This document shows, one piece after another, positions 10,528 through 21,622 of a DNA stretch of 64,000 bases; the first letter of the stretch is position 1; each line of letters begins with the position of its first letter. Made by a program: the position numbers and the translations under genes. The DNA comes from Ovis canadensis (taxonomy: Eukaryota; Chordata; Mammalia; Artiodactyla; Bovidae): assembly GCF_042477335.2 (NCBI RefSeq), contig NC_091262.1, forward strand, positions 74,572,001 through 74,636,000. The letters are read 5' to 3'. Below the pieces are notes generated by a model. That model made no database searches. It saw nothing but the letters and a program-made list of their open reading frames with translations, and was not told the DNA's origin.

Positions 10528-11487
10528 CGGGTGGGGAGCAGCCAGCGAGCAGATGGTACCCGGGGATACCGATGCGTGTGATGATGGATGGACGGCAGCT
10601 CTCGGGATGCGCCCCCAGGAGGAAGGAAGGCATCCCAATTGTGACCTTGGGCAGTGAGTCGGTGTCTCCAGTAAATTCCTGCCCCGCCCAAACTGTGGTG
10701 AGCAGGGCTGCGAGGTTGGAAGGTGCAGGGCCCCAGGAGCCCAGGAGCCCAGGGCCAAGGGCCCCAGAAATAATGACAGTATTACCCTTCTTACTGGCTT
10801 CCATCCCTGGGCCAGTCTGCTGCTTCCCGAGGAGCAGAGGAGCCTGGGGACAGCGACAGGAGTGGCCGAGCTCCCCTCCTACGCGGTGTGCCACTCTGCC
10901 GGAGCACGACAGCTCAGATCTCCAGAAATGCCGCCCGGCTTTGGGGCAGCCGCTGAGAGGGCCGCGCACACTGGCTGACGTGTAGTTTTGGGTTTCTTGA
11001 ATCCGCTCAGCTAGGGCTTTGGAGGATGATTCCTCAGGTCAACGAAGGTTAAACTCTGAGTGATCCACAGCGAGAGCCCAGAGACCAGGACTCTCGTTCC
11101 CCTTGCAGAAAGACAAGTGGTCTGTGCCAAAGAGGAACCCAGTAAGTACTTACCCAGCACTTGCTCTATACGCAGCGTGGAACCCTGTGGGCAAGAAAAA
11201 AGAAAATAATCTGTCCTGAAGGAACTTACAGACTCGCGATGATTCAGCAGCCACCACAAGGCTGTTCCAGACGCGGTCAAGCCAGGCACTGTGGACAGGG
11301 CGGGGAGGAGGAGTCAGGCGTGCCAGCTCAGAGGATAACTGGCTGCACGTGGCCGCGCCCGCGCCTGGGTTTCCTCCCGGTAACACGAGGCTGTTGTGGG
11401 GATTAAAGGAGGTAATAGGCACAGAAGTACTTTGACAAATGAAAGGTGCTATGTAAATATGAGGCATTATTATGCCCGCAGAATGGG

Positions 11488-11493
11488 AATAAA
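11488..11493 (+). terminator. BDKRB2: Candidate poly(A) signal AATAAA, BDKRB2 proximal
   Basis: A canonical hexamer about 960 bases after the BDKRB2 stop, in a locally AT-rich context before the purine-pyrimidine tract. It would give a short 3' UTR. Confidence 0.4.
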
Positions 11494-11647
11494 TTTATTC
11501 CAAGGAGAAAGACAAGTTCAGCAAAATGTCTGTAGAAGAGAATCGGTGTTGAAGCTAATGGTTGTGGAAAACACTCCTTAGTGTCTGACACATACTAAGT
11601 GCTCCGTATGTTAAGCTCCCTTCCACCACCTGCCCTTCCCATCAATT

Positions 11648-11713
11648 TGCACGCGTGCACGTGCGCGCGTGCGCGCGCGCGCGCACACACACACATACAC
11701 ACACACACACGCA
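11648..11713. repeat. Alternating purine-pyrimidine (GC/CA) tract
   Basis: A run of GC, TG and CA dinucleotides changes from cgcgcg to cacaca steps with one tacaca interruption. It has strong Z-DNA potential. It lies in the presumed BDKRB2 3' UTR region. Confidence 0.9.
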
Positions 11714-12439
11714 CAAGCATTTTCAGGAAAGGTCACCCCTTCCGTGGAGGCGGGAGAACACCCTCCCCAGCCCACCTTCACCGGCTCATTCACCCGAAGA
11801 AGCAACTGCAGAGGGGCCGCGGGCCCTGCCTCCTGCGGGCGGGGCCAGGTGGGGAAGGGCGTGGTGGGCAGCGATGGGAGGGGCGGAGGGCAGGTACCAG
11901 GTGTCAGGCGGGAGGAAAATGGACCAGCATCCTTGGCCCTTAATGGACAGGCGCCTGGCCCCAAGCCCCAGGTCCTCCAGGGGGAATTCCTTTCTTCTTT
12001 TTCTACACGTTTTATAATCTGCCTCCTGAGGCCGGCCCTCTGGGAGAACAGACCATCCGACCCAACATCAAGCTCTTACAGTCAAGTCAGGGACGGGTGC
12101 TCAATAGCAATGGAGTTTAGGAGCTTCTGGTAATGTAGGCAGCACCCTGGAAGCACTCACTGGATCAGTAGATGGGTGATTCATTAGCGGGCTCTATCCT
12201 CCCCAGGGGTTTTATCCTCCCCAGGGCCAGCAGGATTGGGATGGAAAAGAGCCCATAAATCCTGACCAATCCAGCTCTGGATTTTAAAAGAAAAGGGGTC
12301 ACAAAAAGATTTACTCCCCATCCCAGCCTTTGTTTGCTGCCATACAAGCCCCTGTGCCCACATAAACTCGTAGCTAGAGAAAGAACACAGGTGAAGTAAG
12401 AAGTACAAACCGTTTCATATTAGAATGAAGTGAAACCAT

Positions 12440-12720
12440 GCGTGGATGTGCTGGTAAAGAAGCTGCCTGCAGTGCAGGAGACTCCGATCCGATTCCTGGA
12501 GAAGGGATAGGCTACCCACTCCAGTATTCTTGGGCTTCCCTTGTGGCTCAGGTGGTATAGCATCTGCCCGCAATGCTGGAGACTGGGTCAATCCTGGGTT
12601 GGGAAGATCCCCTGGAGAAGGGATAGGCCACCCACTCCAGTATTCTGTCCTGGAGAATGCCATGGACTGTATAGTCCATGGGGTCGCAAAGAGTCAGACA
12701 TGACTGAGCAACTTTCACTC
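12440..12720 (+). repeat. Composite Bov-tA SINE (partial copy followed by a second copy)
   Basis: A first truncated copy (about 12440-12530) ends 'cccactccagtattcttggg'. A second complete head-to-tail copy follows, from 'cttcccttgtggctcaggtg' to 'agtcagacatgactgagcaa'. Confidence 0.9.
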
Positions 12721-13052
12721 ACAAACCACATGCATAATGAGAGTGGAGTTTCACAAAAAGAGGCTGGGCTGGGCTTTGGGGTGTGAGGAACTCATTCGTC
12801 AGCGGGTGTGTATGTTCTGAGGGTCTCCTGCCAGCAGAGCTCTGGGCTCCTAATGGCCATCTAGGGCCCACCCATGGGCAGAGGAGTAATTTGTCTGTGG
12901 GAGGGGAGCTGCCCTGTGGGTTGTGTTGATACTGTGATAAAGAATATCTGTCCTGTGAAAGACCCAAAGAGCTATCACATTATAAAGAGGGATTATTTCA
13001 CAACTGAGGAGAAATGGGTGAATGGTGTAAATGTGCCTTTTCTGTCCAAAAT

Positions 13053-13058
13053 AATAAA
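13053..13058 (+). terminator. BDKRB2: Candidate poly(A) signal AATAAA, BDKRB2 distal
   Basis: A canonical hexamer about 2.5 kb after the stop, followed within 25 bases by GT/T-rich sequence (ttttgtgtggttctttcttttg). That is the expected downstream element. It is the better of the two candidates. Confidence 0.5.
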
Positions 13059-13452
13059 GGGATGAGGCATTTTTGTGTGGTTCTTTCTTTTGTTACAACT
13101 CCCAAAACTCTGAATCTTGTCACAGACAGTGCCATAGGCAGTTAGAAGTCTTGGGGGCATGGGTTCCATTTATTTCCACTCAACCTACTTAAAGGCTCTG
13201 TGCTATAAATTAGTGGTGTCCAAACCATTGTAATTGCATATCCATATAAGTAAAAAAATTTTGATTTTTACCCAATATGTACACTTATTAACAGGTGTTA
13301 AAATGTACACTCTTGAACATACCTAAGTAGAAATTTAAGAAATTTCAACCATTTGAATATTTTCTCCCGTCCCACATTGGTGACTCAATAAACTCCCATC
13401 AGGTGCCCATGAGACCCCATGAGGTCCTAGAATCATAAGTAAAAGTGAAAAC

Positions 13453-13715
13453 GTGAAAGTATTAGTCGCTCAGTCATGTCTGACTCTTTGCAACCTCATA
13501 GACTGTAGCCTGCCAGGGTCCTCTGTCCATGAAATTCTCCAGGTGGCTCAGATGGTAATGAATCTTCCTGCAGTGCAGGAGACACGGGTTCAATCCCTGA
13601 GTTGGGAAGATCCCCTGAAGAGGGGAATGATTATCCACCCCAGTGTTCTTGTCTGGAGAATTCCATGGACAGAGGAGTCTGGCGGGCTACAGTCCATGGG
13701 TTCTGAAAAATCATA
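13453..13715. repeat. Chimeric Bov-tA SINE (minus left part, plus right part)
   Basis: The left part (to about 13540) is reverse-strand BovA ('gactctttgcaacctcatag'). It passes straight into a plus-strand copy ('aggtggctcagatggtaatg' to 'ctacagtccatggg'). This suggests insertion of one copy into another. Confidence 0.85.
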
Positions 13716-14229
13716 AGGATGACAGCAATTCATTTGTGCATGTGATATGTATCTATTAAGTATCTTCCATTTGATTTCCATTTGGCGAGGTCTAGATCAA
13801 ACAGCTGTCTAACCACTGCTTGCATTCTCACAATGATGAGTGGGGAACGCATCACCCACTCCATTTTGAGACCCCTTCATTATTCATGTATTCAGTCATT
13901 CATTAAACAAAATTTGCATTCTGTGTCTACAGAAATGGCACTGCTCCATCTCTTCATCCATCCATCTCTGCTAGAAACCTGGGGTTCATGGTAAAGAAGA
14001 ACAACCATCTCTGTTATTCCTTCCCCCTAGTGAATTGGTACCTTTTTAGATTCCCCCCAAGTGTTTCCTGGATCTATCTGTTTCTTTCTATGTCTAACCA
14101 TCATCTCTTACTGGTCTCCCCAACTCTGACATTAACCACAGCCGTCCCACGATCTCCCAGTTCTTATTTTCCACTGTGCAGCCACTGACATCTTTTAAGA
14201 AGGCAAAGACGATGATAGGGAGGCTATAC

Positions 14230-14359
14230 ATGTAAAGAAGAATGTTTAGAACGTGATGACATAAAGCAAGATTCTCTATGACCCACCTCCTAGAGTAATG
14301 GAAGTAAAAAGAAAAGTAAACAAGTGGGACTTGATTAAACTTAAAAGCTTTTGCACAGC
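14230..14359 (+). repeat. L1 3' region, left fragment
   Basis: L1 ORF2-derived sequence ('gacccacctcctagagtaat', 'gtgggacttgattaaactta') cut by the LTR at 14360. It continues at 15151. Confidence 0.8.
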
Positions 14360-15144
14360 TGCCGGAGTCCAGCTCCAGCAGCCAGGGAAACAGCCTGAAG
14401 GGGTGAGCGGTGTCAGCAAAGAATGATGCAGCCTCTGACTCGAGGTGCAGGACTACATGTTTATTTCAAGCATCAGGTCTTCTTTTATACTTTGACAAAA
14501 GCAGTAGGTCAGAGGTTTGACATTTTCAGTTCCCCCTCACCCAGGTTTATTGTCTCATTGTTGCCCTTCAAACAGAGTTCCTGCTTCAGCCATTCTCTCA
14601 GAATCATGTTTACTTGTGATTACACTGTAACTCATGCTTATGTCTGGGCTGCATACCACATTTCTCAGTTTATTTCTTATCTTTCTAAGTCCTGCTTGCC
14701 CCTAGTATCCTAAGCTCACTATCTCCTAAAAAGGCTTCTAACTATTCTTAATTATTTCTAAACCTTAAACTCAGCAAACTTCCTTTGCCATAAACATTTC
14801 CCTCACAAACAGGTCTCAGATAACAATCCTTCCTATGGCCTCAAGCTGTGGCCTACGTGCTCATCCTGGGACATTCTTTCCAAAAACCCTTGAACAAATG
14901 TCAGTGGTTACTTTATAGATTATTTTCTGGGCACAACTGCAGAAGGCTTTGTGCTTTCTCATGCTTCTCTCAAGAACAATAAGCACCTTAACATTCTTTC
15001 CTGCCAACTCAACCAAAGAAAGAAAGAACAAGCCAGAATCACAAAACCTAACTCCTTCATCTCGGCACCATGCCTGCAGGATGAGGAGAGGGGGTTGCAG
15101 CCATGCCTCCGTTTTGTCAGTAATGCCTAAAGCGGCCCCTGACA
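14360..15144 (-). mobile_element. Solo LTR of an ERV2-type endogenous retrovirus
   Basis: A 785-bp element inserted into L1. Read on the minus strand it begins TGTCAGGGGCCGC and ends GGACTCCGGCA, with an AATAAA near 14465-14460. It resembles the bovine BTLTR1 group. Flanks cacagc (14354-14359) and cgcaac (15145-15150) look like an aged 6-bp target duplication. No internal retroviral genes are present. Confidence 0.8.
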
Positions 15145-15150
15145 CGCAAC

Positions 15151-15860
15151 AAAGGAAACTATATGCAAGGTGAAAAGACAACCCTCAGAATGGGAGAAAA
15201 AAATAGCAAATGAAACAAATAACTCACAAATAGTTAAGTTTCAAAATACCTAAGCAGCTCATATAATTCAATACCAAAAGAACAAACAACCAAATCAAAA
15301 AGTGGAAAAAAGACCTAAACAGACATTTCTCCATAGAAGACATACAGAAAGCTAACAAATATGTGAAAAGATGCTCAATATCACTCATTATTGGAGAAAA
15401 GCCAATCAAAACTATGATGTGATATCACTTCACACCATTCATAATGGCCATCATCAAAAAGTCTACAAACAATAAATGCTGGAGAGAGTGTGGGAACCTT
15501 CTTGCACTGTTGGTGAGAAAGTAAATTGATACAGCCACTATGGAAGATGGAATGGAGATCCCTTAAAAAACTAGGAATAAAACCACTAGATGACCCAGCA
15601 ATCTCATTCCTAGGCATGTACTCTGAGTAAACCTGAAATGAAAAAGACACATGTACCCCAACGTTCACTGCAGCTCTATTTACAGTAGCTAGGACATAGA
15701 AACAACTTAGACATCCATCAACAGATGAATGGAAAAAGAAGTGGTGGTACATATACACAATGGAATATTAGTCAGCCATAAAAAGGAATGCATTTGAGTC
15801 AGTTCTTGAACCTAGAGCCTATTATACAGAGTGAAGTAAGTCAGAAAGAGAAAGATAAAT
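15151..15860 (+). repeat. L1 3' region, middle fragment
   Basis: Continues the L1 from 14359 across the LTR: 'aaaggaaactatatgcaagg', 'catttctccatagaagacat', 'agccataaaaaggaatgcat'. It is broken at about 15861 by a BovB element. Confidence 0.92.
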
Positions 15861-16945
15861 ATCAGTTCAGTTCAGTTCAGTTGCTCAGTCGTGTCTGACT
15901 CTTTGTGACCCCATGAATTGCAGCACGCCAGGCCTCCCTGTCCAAAGCCAACTCCCAGAGTTCACCCAAACTCATATCCATCGAGTTGGTGTTGCCATCC
16001 AGCCATCTCATCCTCTGTTGTCCCCTTCTTCTCCTGCCCCCAATCCCTCCCAGCATCAGAGTCTTTTCCAATGAGTCAACTCTTCACATGAGGTGGCCAA
16101 AGTATTGGAGTTTCAGCTTTAGCATCATTCCTTCCAAACAACACCCAGGACTGATCTCCTTTAGAATGGACCGGTTGGATCTCCTTGCAGTCCAAGGGAC
16201 TCTCAAGAGTTTTCTCCAACACCACAGTTCAAAATCATCAATTCTTCGGCACTCAGCTTTCTTCACAGTCCAAATCTCACATCCATACATGACCACTGGA
16301 AAAACTATAGCCTTGACTAGACGGACCTTTGTTGGCAAAGTAGTGTCTCTGCTTTTCAATATGCTATCTAGGTTGGTCATAACTTTCCTTCCAAGGAGTA
16401 AGTGTCTTTTAATTTCATGGCTACAGTCACCATCTGCAGTGATTTTGGAGCCCCCCAAAAATAAAGCTGGGCACAAGTGTCTGACACTGTTTCCACTGTT
16501 TCCCCATCTATTTCCCATGAAGTGATGGGATCAGATGCCATGATCTTCGTTTTCTGAATGTTGAGCTTTAAGCCAACTTTCTCACTTTCCTCTTTCACTT
16601 TCATCAAGAGGCTTTTTAGTTCCTCTTCACTTTCTGCCATAAGGGTGGTGTCATCTGCATATCTGAGGTTATTGATATTTCTCCCAGCAATCTTGATTCC
16701 AGCTTGTGCTGCTTCCAGCCCAGCATTTCTCATGATGTACTCTGCATAGAAGTTAAATAAGCAGGGTGACAATATACAGCCTTGACGTATTCCTTTTCCT
16801 ATTTGGAACCAGTCTGTTGTTTCATGTCCAGTTCTGACCAGCATACTGGTTTCTCAAGAGGCAGGTCAGGTGGTCTGGTATTCCCATCTCATTCAGAATT
16901 TTCCACAGTTTATTGTGATCCACACAGTCAAAGCTTTGGCATAGT
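15861..16945 (-). mobile_element. BovB (RTE-type) LINE, 5'-truncated, with decayed reverse transcriptase
   Basis: The 3' terminal 'gttcag' repeats lie at the left end. The minus strand encodes the C-terminal half of a BovB reverse transcriptase in two frames. One spans about 16844-16440 with QGCILSPCLFNFYAEYIMRN and the YADDTTLMAE active-site motif. The other spans about 16470-15877 with VMYGCEIWTVKKAECRR and LQYFGHL. A frameshift near 16.45 kb and stop codons make it inactive. It is inserted in L1. Confidence 0.93.
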
Positions 16946-17295
16946 CATATACTAATGCATATATACGGAATATAGGAAGATGGCACTGATGACTTTATTT
17001 GCAGGGCAGCAATGGAGAAACAGACATAGCGAACAGTCTTGTGGACACGGGGAGAGGGGCGGAGAGGGTGAGATGTATGGAGAGAAACTAACATTAGATG
17101 TATGGAGAGAAACTCACAAGAAAACTTACATTACCATTTGTAAAATAGACAGCCAACGGGAATTTGCTGTAGGTCTCAGGGAACTCAAACAGGGGCTCTG
17201 CATCAACCTAGAGGGGTGATGGGGAGGAAGATGGGAGGGAGGTGCAAGAGGAAGGGGACATATATACACCTATGGCTGATTTCGTATTGAGGTAG
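16946..17295 (+). repeat. L1 3' end, right fragment
   Basis: L1 resumes after BovB: 'atactaatgcatatatacgg', 'actttatttgcagggcagca', 'aactcaaacaggggctctgc' to 'cctatggctgatttc'. A 21-bp internal duplication ('gatgtatggagagaaact') is visible. Confidence 0.88.
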
Positions 17296-19292
17296 TGTAC
17301 CACCACTCTTGGGATAAAGTTCCACTTCTAAAACGTGGCCCACAAGACCCTTCATTAGCTGGCCTCCGGCTTGCCTCTTTCCCTCTCCCCAGTCCCTGGC
17401 TCATTCCCTACCCTCAGTCCATGTTGGACACAAGTGTCTGGCAGGTATTTCATTCCCCCTCTGTTGCCTACACTTCCCTCCCTGCCTGGACCCCAACAGG
17501 ACCTTGAGTTTGGAGAAAGCTACCCACAAGTGTGCCAGAGTGCTCACTCATCGGGGGACTTTGTTCACGGATGGGGTGTGACTCAAGAAAGTCTGGGATC
17601 CAGGGCTCTGAGCAGGGCTCTGAGCAGACAGAAACAGGGCCAGAAAGCCTCCCTCCCACCTCCTCTGCTCCCAGCCAGGTAGCAAGAGCAGCTCTCATCT
17701 CCTGACCCTTCTTGTCCCCCAGAGAGCTGATGCATTGGGGAGAAGTCCAGGTGGGTGTCTGGTGGACTCAGAAGCAAGCAATAGATCCAGCTCCTGAGTC
17801 TTCCCTGGCTAGAAAGGGTGAGGGCCCAGTGCCCGGAGTTTCAGACTGTCTGTCATCTGCCAGGTGCCTTGATGGGAACTAGTGCTGGTGATGCCGGCTC
17901 CCAGCAGTGATGAAGCCACTTATGATTCAGAGGTGCAGACTCCATCTGTGGACTCCCGTGACACATTCCATCACTTCCTAGTTCCTCCATCCCCGGGCAT
18001 GCTGCAGAGCCTCACACAGCCCTGACCTCTGGCCAAGCCCCGGGAGGATGTAGGGGTCCGAGTTGAGCAAGCAGGTCACAGTTTAGCAATAGCCATGGCT
18101 GAAAGTTTAATGGTTTGTTTGTGGATTTTTGGCTGAGGTTCAAGGGGCCCCATGCAAATATCTCACCCTCTACTGAGCTCTTATTTACTTTTTTCTTGGC
18201 TGCTGTGGTTAACTACAGGATATCAAATATAGTTCCTTGTATGGTACAATAGGACCTTGTGGTTTATCCATCACTGAGCTCTTTTTAGAACTGACCCTCA
18301 TGACCACTCAGGTAGGCAGGTGCCTGTCCCACTGCTGGTTCAGGATGTGGAAACAGGAAATAACCTGCTCAGGCCACTTGGTTCTTCAGGAAGGTGCTCA
18401 GAAGCCCGCCTGCTCTTGGTGTGTTTGTGACTTGGCAGGTGGATGCAAATACTGACACAGGAGGCTCCCGAGGTGACTTCATGCATGAAGGGTATCCGAG
18501 CCTCAGCTTGGGCTGTTTCTGCCCCAATAAACAGACTTTGTATTTTCTGGGGCTTGTGAATTCTTGCTTGCTACAGAATCACCTCCCCAGAGGCAGGTGG
18601 TTGACACCGCACAATGAGATATTTACTGAGATAAGATTTCCATGCCTTGTTCATTCCAGTGGCTTTTAGTGAATTCACAGGGTTGTGTAACCATCACTGC
18701 CCTCTAATTCCATTGCCTTCCTCTTTCCACATCCATTAGCAGTCACTTCCTCCCTACCGCCTCTGGAAGCCACTGATTTTCTCTCTGTCTCTAGATTTGT
18801 CAGTTTGGACATTTCATGGAGCTGTAATCACACACTGTGTGCCTTTTGTGCCTGGCTTCTTTTACTGAGCCTATAGGGAGATATAATGTTGGATTGTAGG
18901 GGAAGAACCTTGCAGGCCAGGCCTCAAGTCCCTGCCATGCCACCTATCACCGTGGGATCCTGGCAAACCACGAAACTCATTTCCCCCACACTGGCCTTTG
19001 GCCTCGGTTTTCTCATCTGTGAAGTGGGCAAATAGTACAATAAGTATACCTACGTCATGCAGAAATACTGACTCTGGAAAGGAGGCTTTGGAAACTGTAA
19101 AGGGAGGCCCCAACTTGGCAGAGACCACTCTGGACTTGGAGTCAGGGCCCTTATCCATGGACCAGCCCTGTGACTTCTTGGCTGTGAGGGTTTAGAGAAA
19201 ATCAGTTAACTTATCTGAGCTTCCGGAGGGTTTTGCCTATAAAATGAGGATTCGGGTGTTGTGAAGGTTAAGTGAGGTAAAGGTGCTCTAAT
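17296..19292. other. Intergenic, no gene recognised
   Basis: Mostly unique sequence. An L1 3' fragment lies on the minus strand at about 18190-18265 ('ggttaactacaggatatcaa'). The open frames at 17.3-17.7 kb have no recognisable domain. Confidence 0.6.
18190..18265 (-). repeat. L1 3' UTR fragment
   Basis: The reverse complement gives 'aaggaactatatttgatatc', typical of ruminant L1 3' ends. Confidence 0.65.
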
Positions 19293-19905
19293 GAGTTTAA
19301 TAGTGTCTCCTTCCTTCCCCAAATTCACATCCACTTGGAACTTTAGATATTACCTTACTGGGGGATAAGGTCATTGTGGAAGACCCTTCTCTGGTGGCTC
19401 AGATGGTAAAGAATCTGCCTGCAATGCGGGAGACCCAGGTTTGATCGCTGGGTCAGAAAGATCCCCTGGAGAAGGAAATGGCAACCCATTCCAGTGTTCT
19501 AGCCTGGAAAATTCCATGGACAGAGGAGCCTGGAAGGCTGTAGTCCATGGGGTTGAAAAGAGTTGGACATGACTGAGCGACTAACACTTTACACTTTCAC
19601 TCTCATATGGGGTGAGGATGGGCCCTAAATCCAGTGACTATAGTCCTGATGAGGAGAGAAGAGGGTCCACAGAGACACAGAGATGGGAGAGGTTGGAAGC
19701 AGAGACCCGGAGCGATGGGATGTCAGGATTGCCACCAGAAGCCGGGCAGAGGCAGAGGACAGACTCCCCCTCCAACCCTCCAGGAGGAACCAAGCCTGCC
19801 AAGACCTTGAATGTGGACTTCTGGCCTCCTGCCATGCAAGAGAATAAATTCCTGCTCCCTTAAGCCTCCCCGCACGTGGTACCTCACTCCAGCGCTGTAG
19901 GAGAC
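19293..19905 (+). repeat. MLT1-type (MaLR) LTR interrupted by a Bov-tA SINE
   Basis: The left part holds 'tagtgtctccttcc' to 'ggataaggtcattg'. It resumes after the SINE with 'ggatgggccctaaatccagt', 'agacacagagatgggaga', 'ggaggaaccaagcctgccaa' and 'gagaataaattcctgc'. Ancient. Confidence 0.75.
19384..19605 (+). repeat. Bov-tA SINE
   Basis: Full-length copy from 'cttctctggtggctcagatg' through 'ggagaaggaaatggcaaccc' to 'gactgagcgactaacac'. Inserted in the older LTR. Confidence 0.95.
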
Positions 19906-20698
19906 CAGTACAGGTATTTTCACAGCTCTGAGCCAGTGTTCACCATAGAGATGCTGGTCCCAGTCGACACAAAGCCCTTCCCCCAGCAACGGAGGCCCGA
20001 AGCAGACACGCTCCATGTTTCCGCGGCCAGCAGTGCTAGTTGGTGATAGAAGTTTCCTAAGAACAAATGGGATGCGGCATGTTACAGAATTTCAGAGATG
20101 TCTTTAGGGGAGATACTGAGGCCTCCCTCAAGGTACTGTAGCGTGCTGGGGGCTGACCCAGACCCCAGAGCGTGTGTGCCATGGGCCTCGACACCCCGTC
20201 TCTGCTGACCCAGCATCGGGACTGCCCCATTTCTCCCCTCCTTCCTCAAAACACAGGTGATTCCGGGAGCCTCAGCCCAGGTTAAGAATCGGCCACAGGG
20301 CCCAGCTCCTGGCTTCCGGGCAGCTCTGTGGCTAGCCCACGTTGGTGGGAGGTTGTTTATCAACAAGCCTGAAAGATGGCCCAAGACGAGCTCTGAGGCT
20401 CCTCTGAACACCTCCCTGCACGCTGAGTCACTGCACGGCCCGCTTAGTGGGCCACCAGGCACCCCTGCCGGTTCCTCCCCCAAGTCCTGGCGGAGACGGT
20501 GGACCTTACAAAGCCTTCCTGTTCTCGAGCTACCACTGGCCCGTGCAACAGGGAAGTGACAAAACCAGAGCCGCTCCTGCCAGCTCCTGGTCAAGGGCCG
20601 CTGTGTCAGCATCATCTCCTGTGATCCCCAAACTTGGAGAAGAGGCCCACTTCACAGATTAAGAGACTGAGGCTCCAAGGCAGGCGAGGGGGTAGATA
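19906..20698. other. Intergenic, no gene recognised
   Basis: GC-moderate unique sequence with a weak MIR-like segment near 20615-20690. Overlapping frames on both strands show no domain or splice support. Confidence 0.55.
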
Positions 20699-20970
20699 AA
20701 CTAGGGGCTTTGGATTATACATCCCTCTACTGTATATAAAATAGATAAACAACAAGGACCTACTGTAGAGCACAGGGAACTATATTCAATATCTTATAAT
20801 AACCTATAATGGAAAAGAATCTAAAAAATAATTATATATACCTGAATCATATATATATGATATATATGATGAAACTGAATCACTTTACTGTACACTTAAA
20901 ACTAACACCATATTGTAAATTAGTTATACTTTAATTTTTTAAAATGGTTTTAAAAATCCAGAAAAAATAA
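20699..20970 (+). repeat. L1 3' UTR end
   Basis: 'aggacctactgtagagcaca', 'gggaactatattcaatatct', a TA-rich interval near 20830-20870 and 'actaacaccatattgtaaat', with an A/T-rich end. Confidence 0.9.
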
Positions 20971-21399
20971 AGAGACTGAGGCCTCAGGAGGTGGTATAGG
21001 AAATAACCCAAGTTCACCCAGTTCCACAGGGATGGAGCTGGGATTTAAACCCCTTCGAGGTGACTTGTTGGCCAGACGTGCCCACCCAGACTTCCCCACC
21101 AGACCTCAAGGACTGGGGTCTTGCTTTGGAATCAGATTCTTTCACAAAGTATTGGTCCCCTTAGAGGAAGATAAAACAATGAGACTGCTGACATCTTGAC
21201 TACTGAATGGCCTTCAGGGTAGTCAGACCCCTCCCCCTTCAGATCCATCACGGAAGAAGAGAAACTCTCCTTTGATGCCCACCTCCCCCTCCCCATTAGT
21301 TGCCCAAATTCTTCCTCTTCCACTCAGTACTGACCCCCATTTTCTTCTAGAGCTGTAGGGCTCCCCTTCCAAAGTTTAAGCCATTCTGATGCTATTATT

Positions 21400-21622
21400 T
21401 ATGTACTCATTGGAAAGGACCCTGATGCTGGGAAAGATTGAGGTCAGGAGGAGAAGGGGGTGATGGAGGATGAGATGGTTGGATGGCATTGCTGACTCAA
21501 TGGCATGAGTTTGAGCAAACTCAAGGAGATAGTGAAGGACAAGGAAGCCTGGCAAGCTGCAGTCCACGGGGTCACAAAGAGTCAGACACGACCGAGCCAC
21601 TGACACTTTCACTTTCAACTTA
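21400..21622 (+). repeat. BovB LINE 3' end
   Basis: 'gaccctgatgctgggaaaga', 'gatgagatggttggatggca', 'gtcagacacgaccgagccac'. This is the 3' terminal part of BovB. Confidence 0.92.

Larger units (their letters stand above)
10528..13075 (+). other. BDKRB2: BDKRB2 3' UTR region
   Basis: This stretch follows the BDKRB2 stop. It has candidate poly(A) signals at 11488 and 13053, an alternating purine-pyrimidine tract (11648-11713) and a Bov-tA composite (12440-12720). Human BDKRB2 has a 3' UTR of a few kilobases, so the later signal is plausible as the main end. The true end is unproven. Confidence 0.55.

Noticed and set aside
9397-10758. 453-codon open frame on the minus strand across BDKRB2 exon 3
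   Set aside because: It is the antisense shadow of the GC-rich receptor exon. It has low complexity, is rich in Gln, His, Glu and Val, and shows no domain, so it follows from codon bias on the real strand.
16084-16844. Reverse transcriptase open frames considered as a host gene
   Set aside because: They match the BovB LINE C-terminus, are frameshifted, and lie in a truncated element with BovB terminal repeats.
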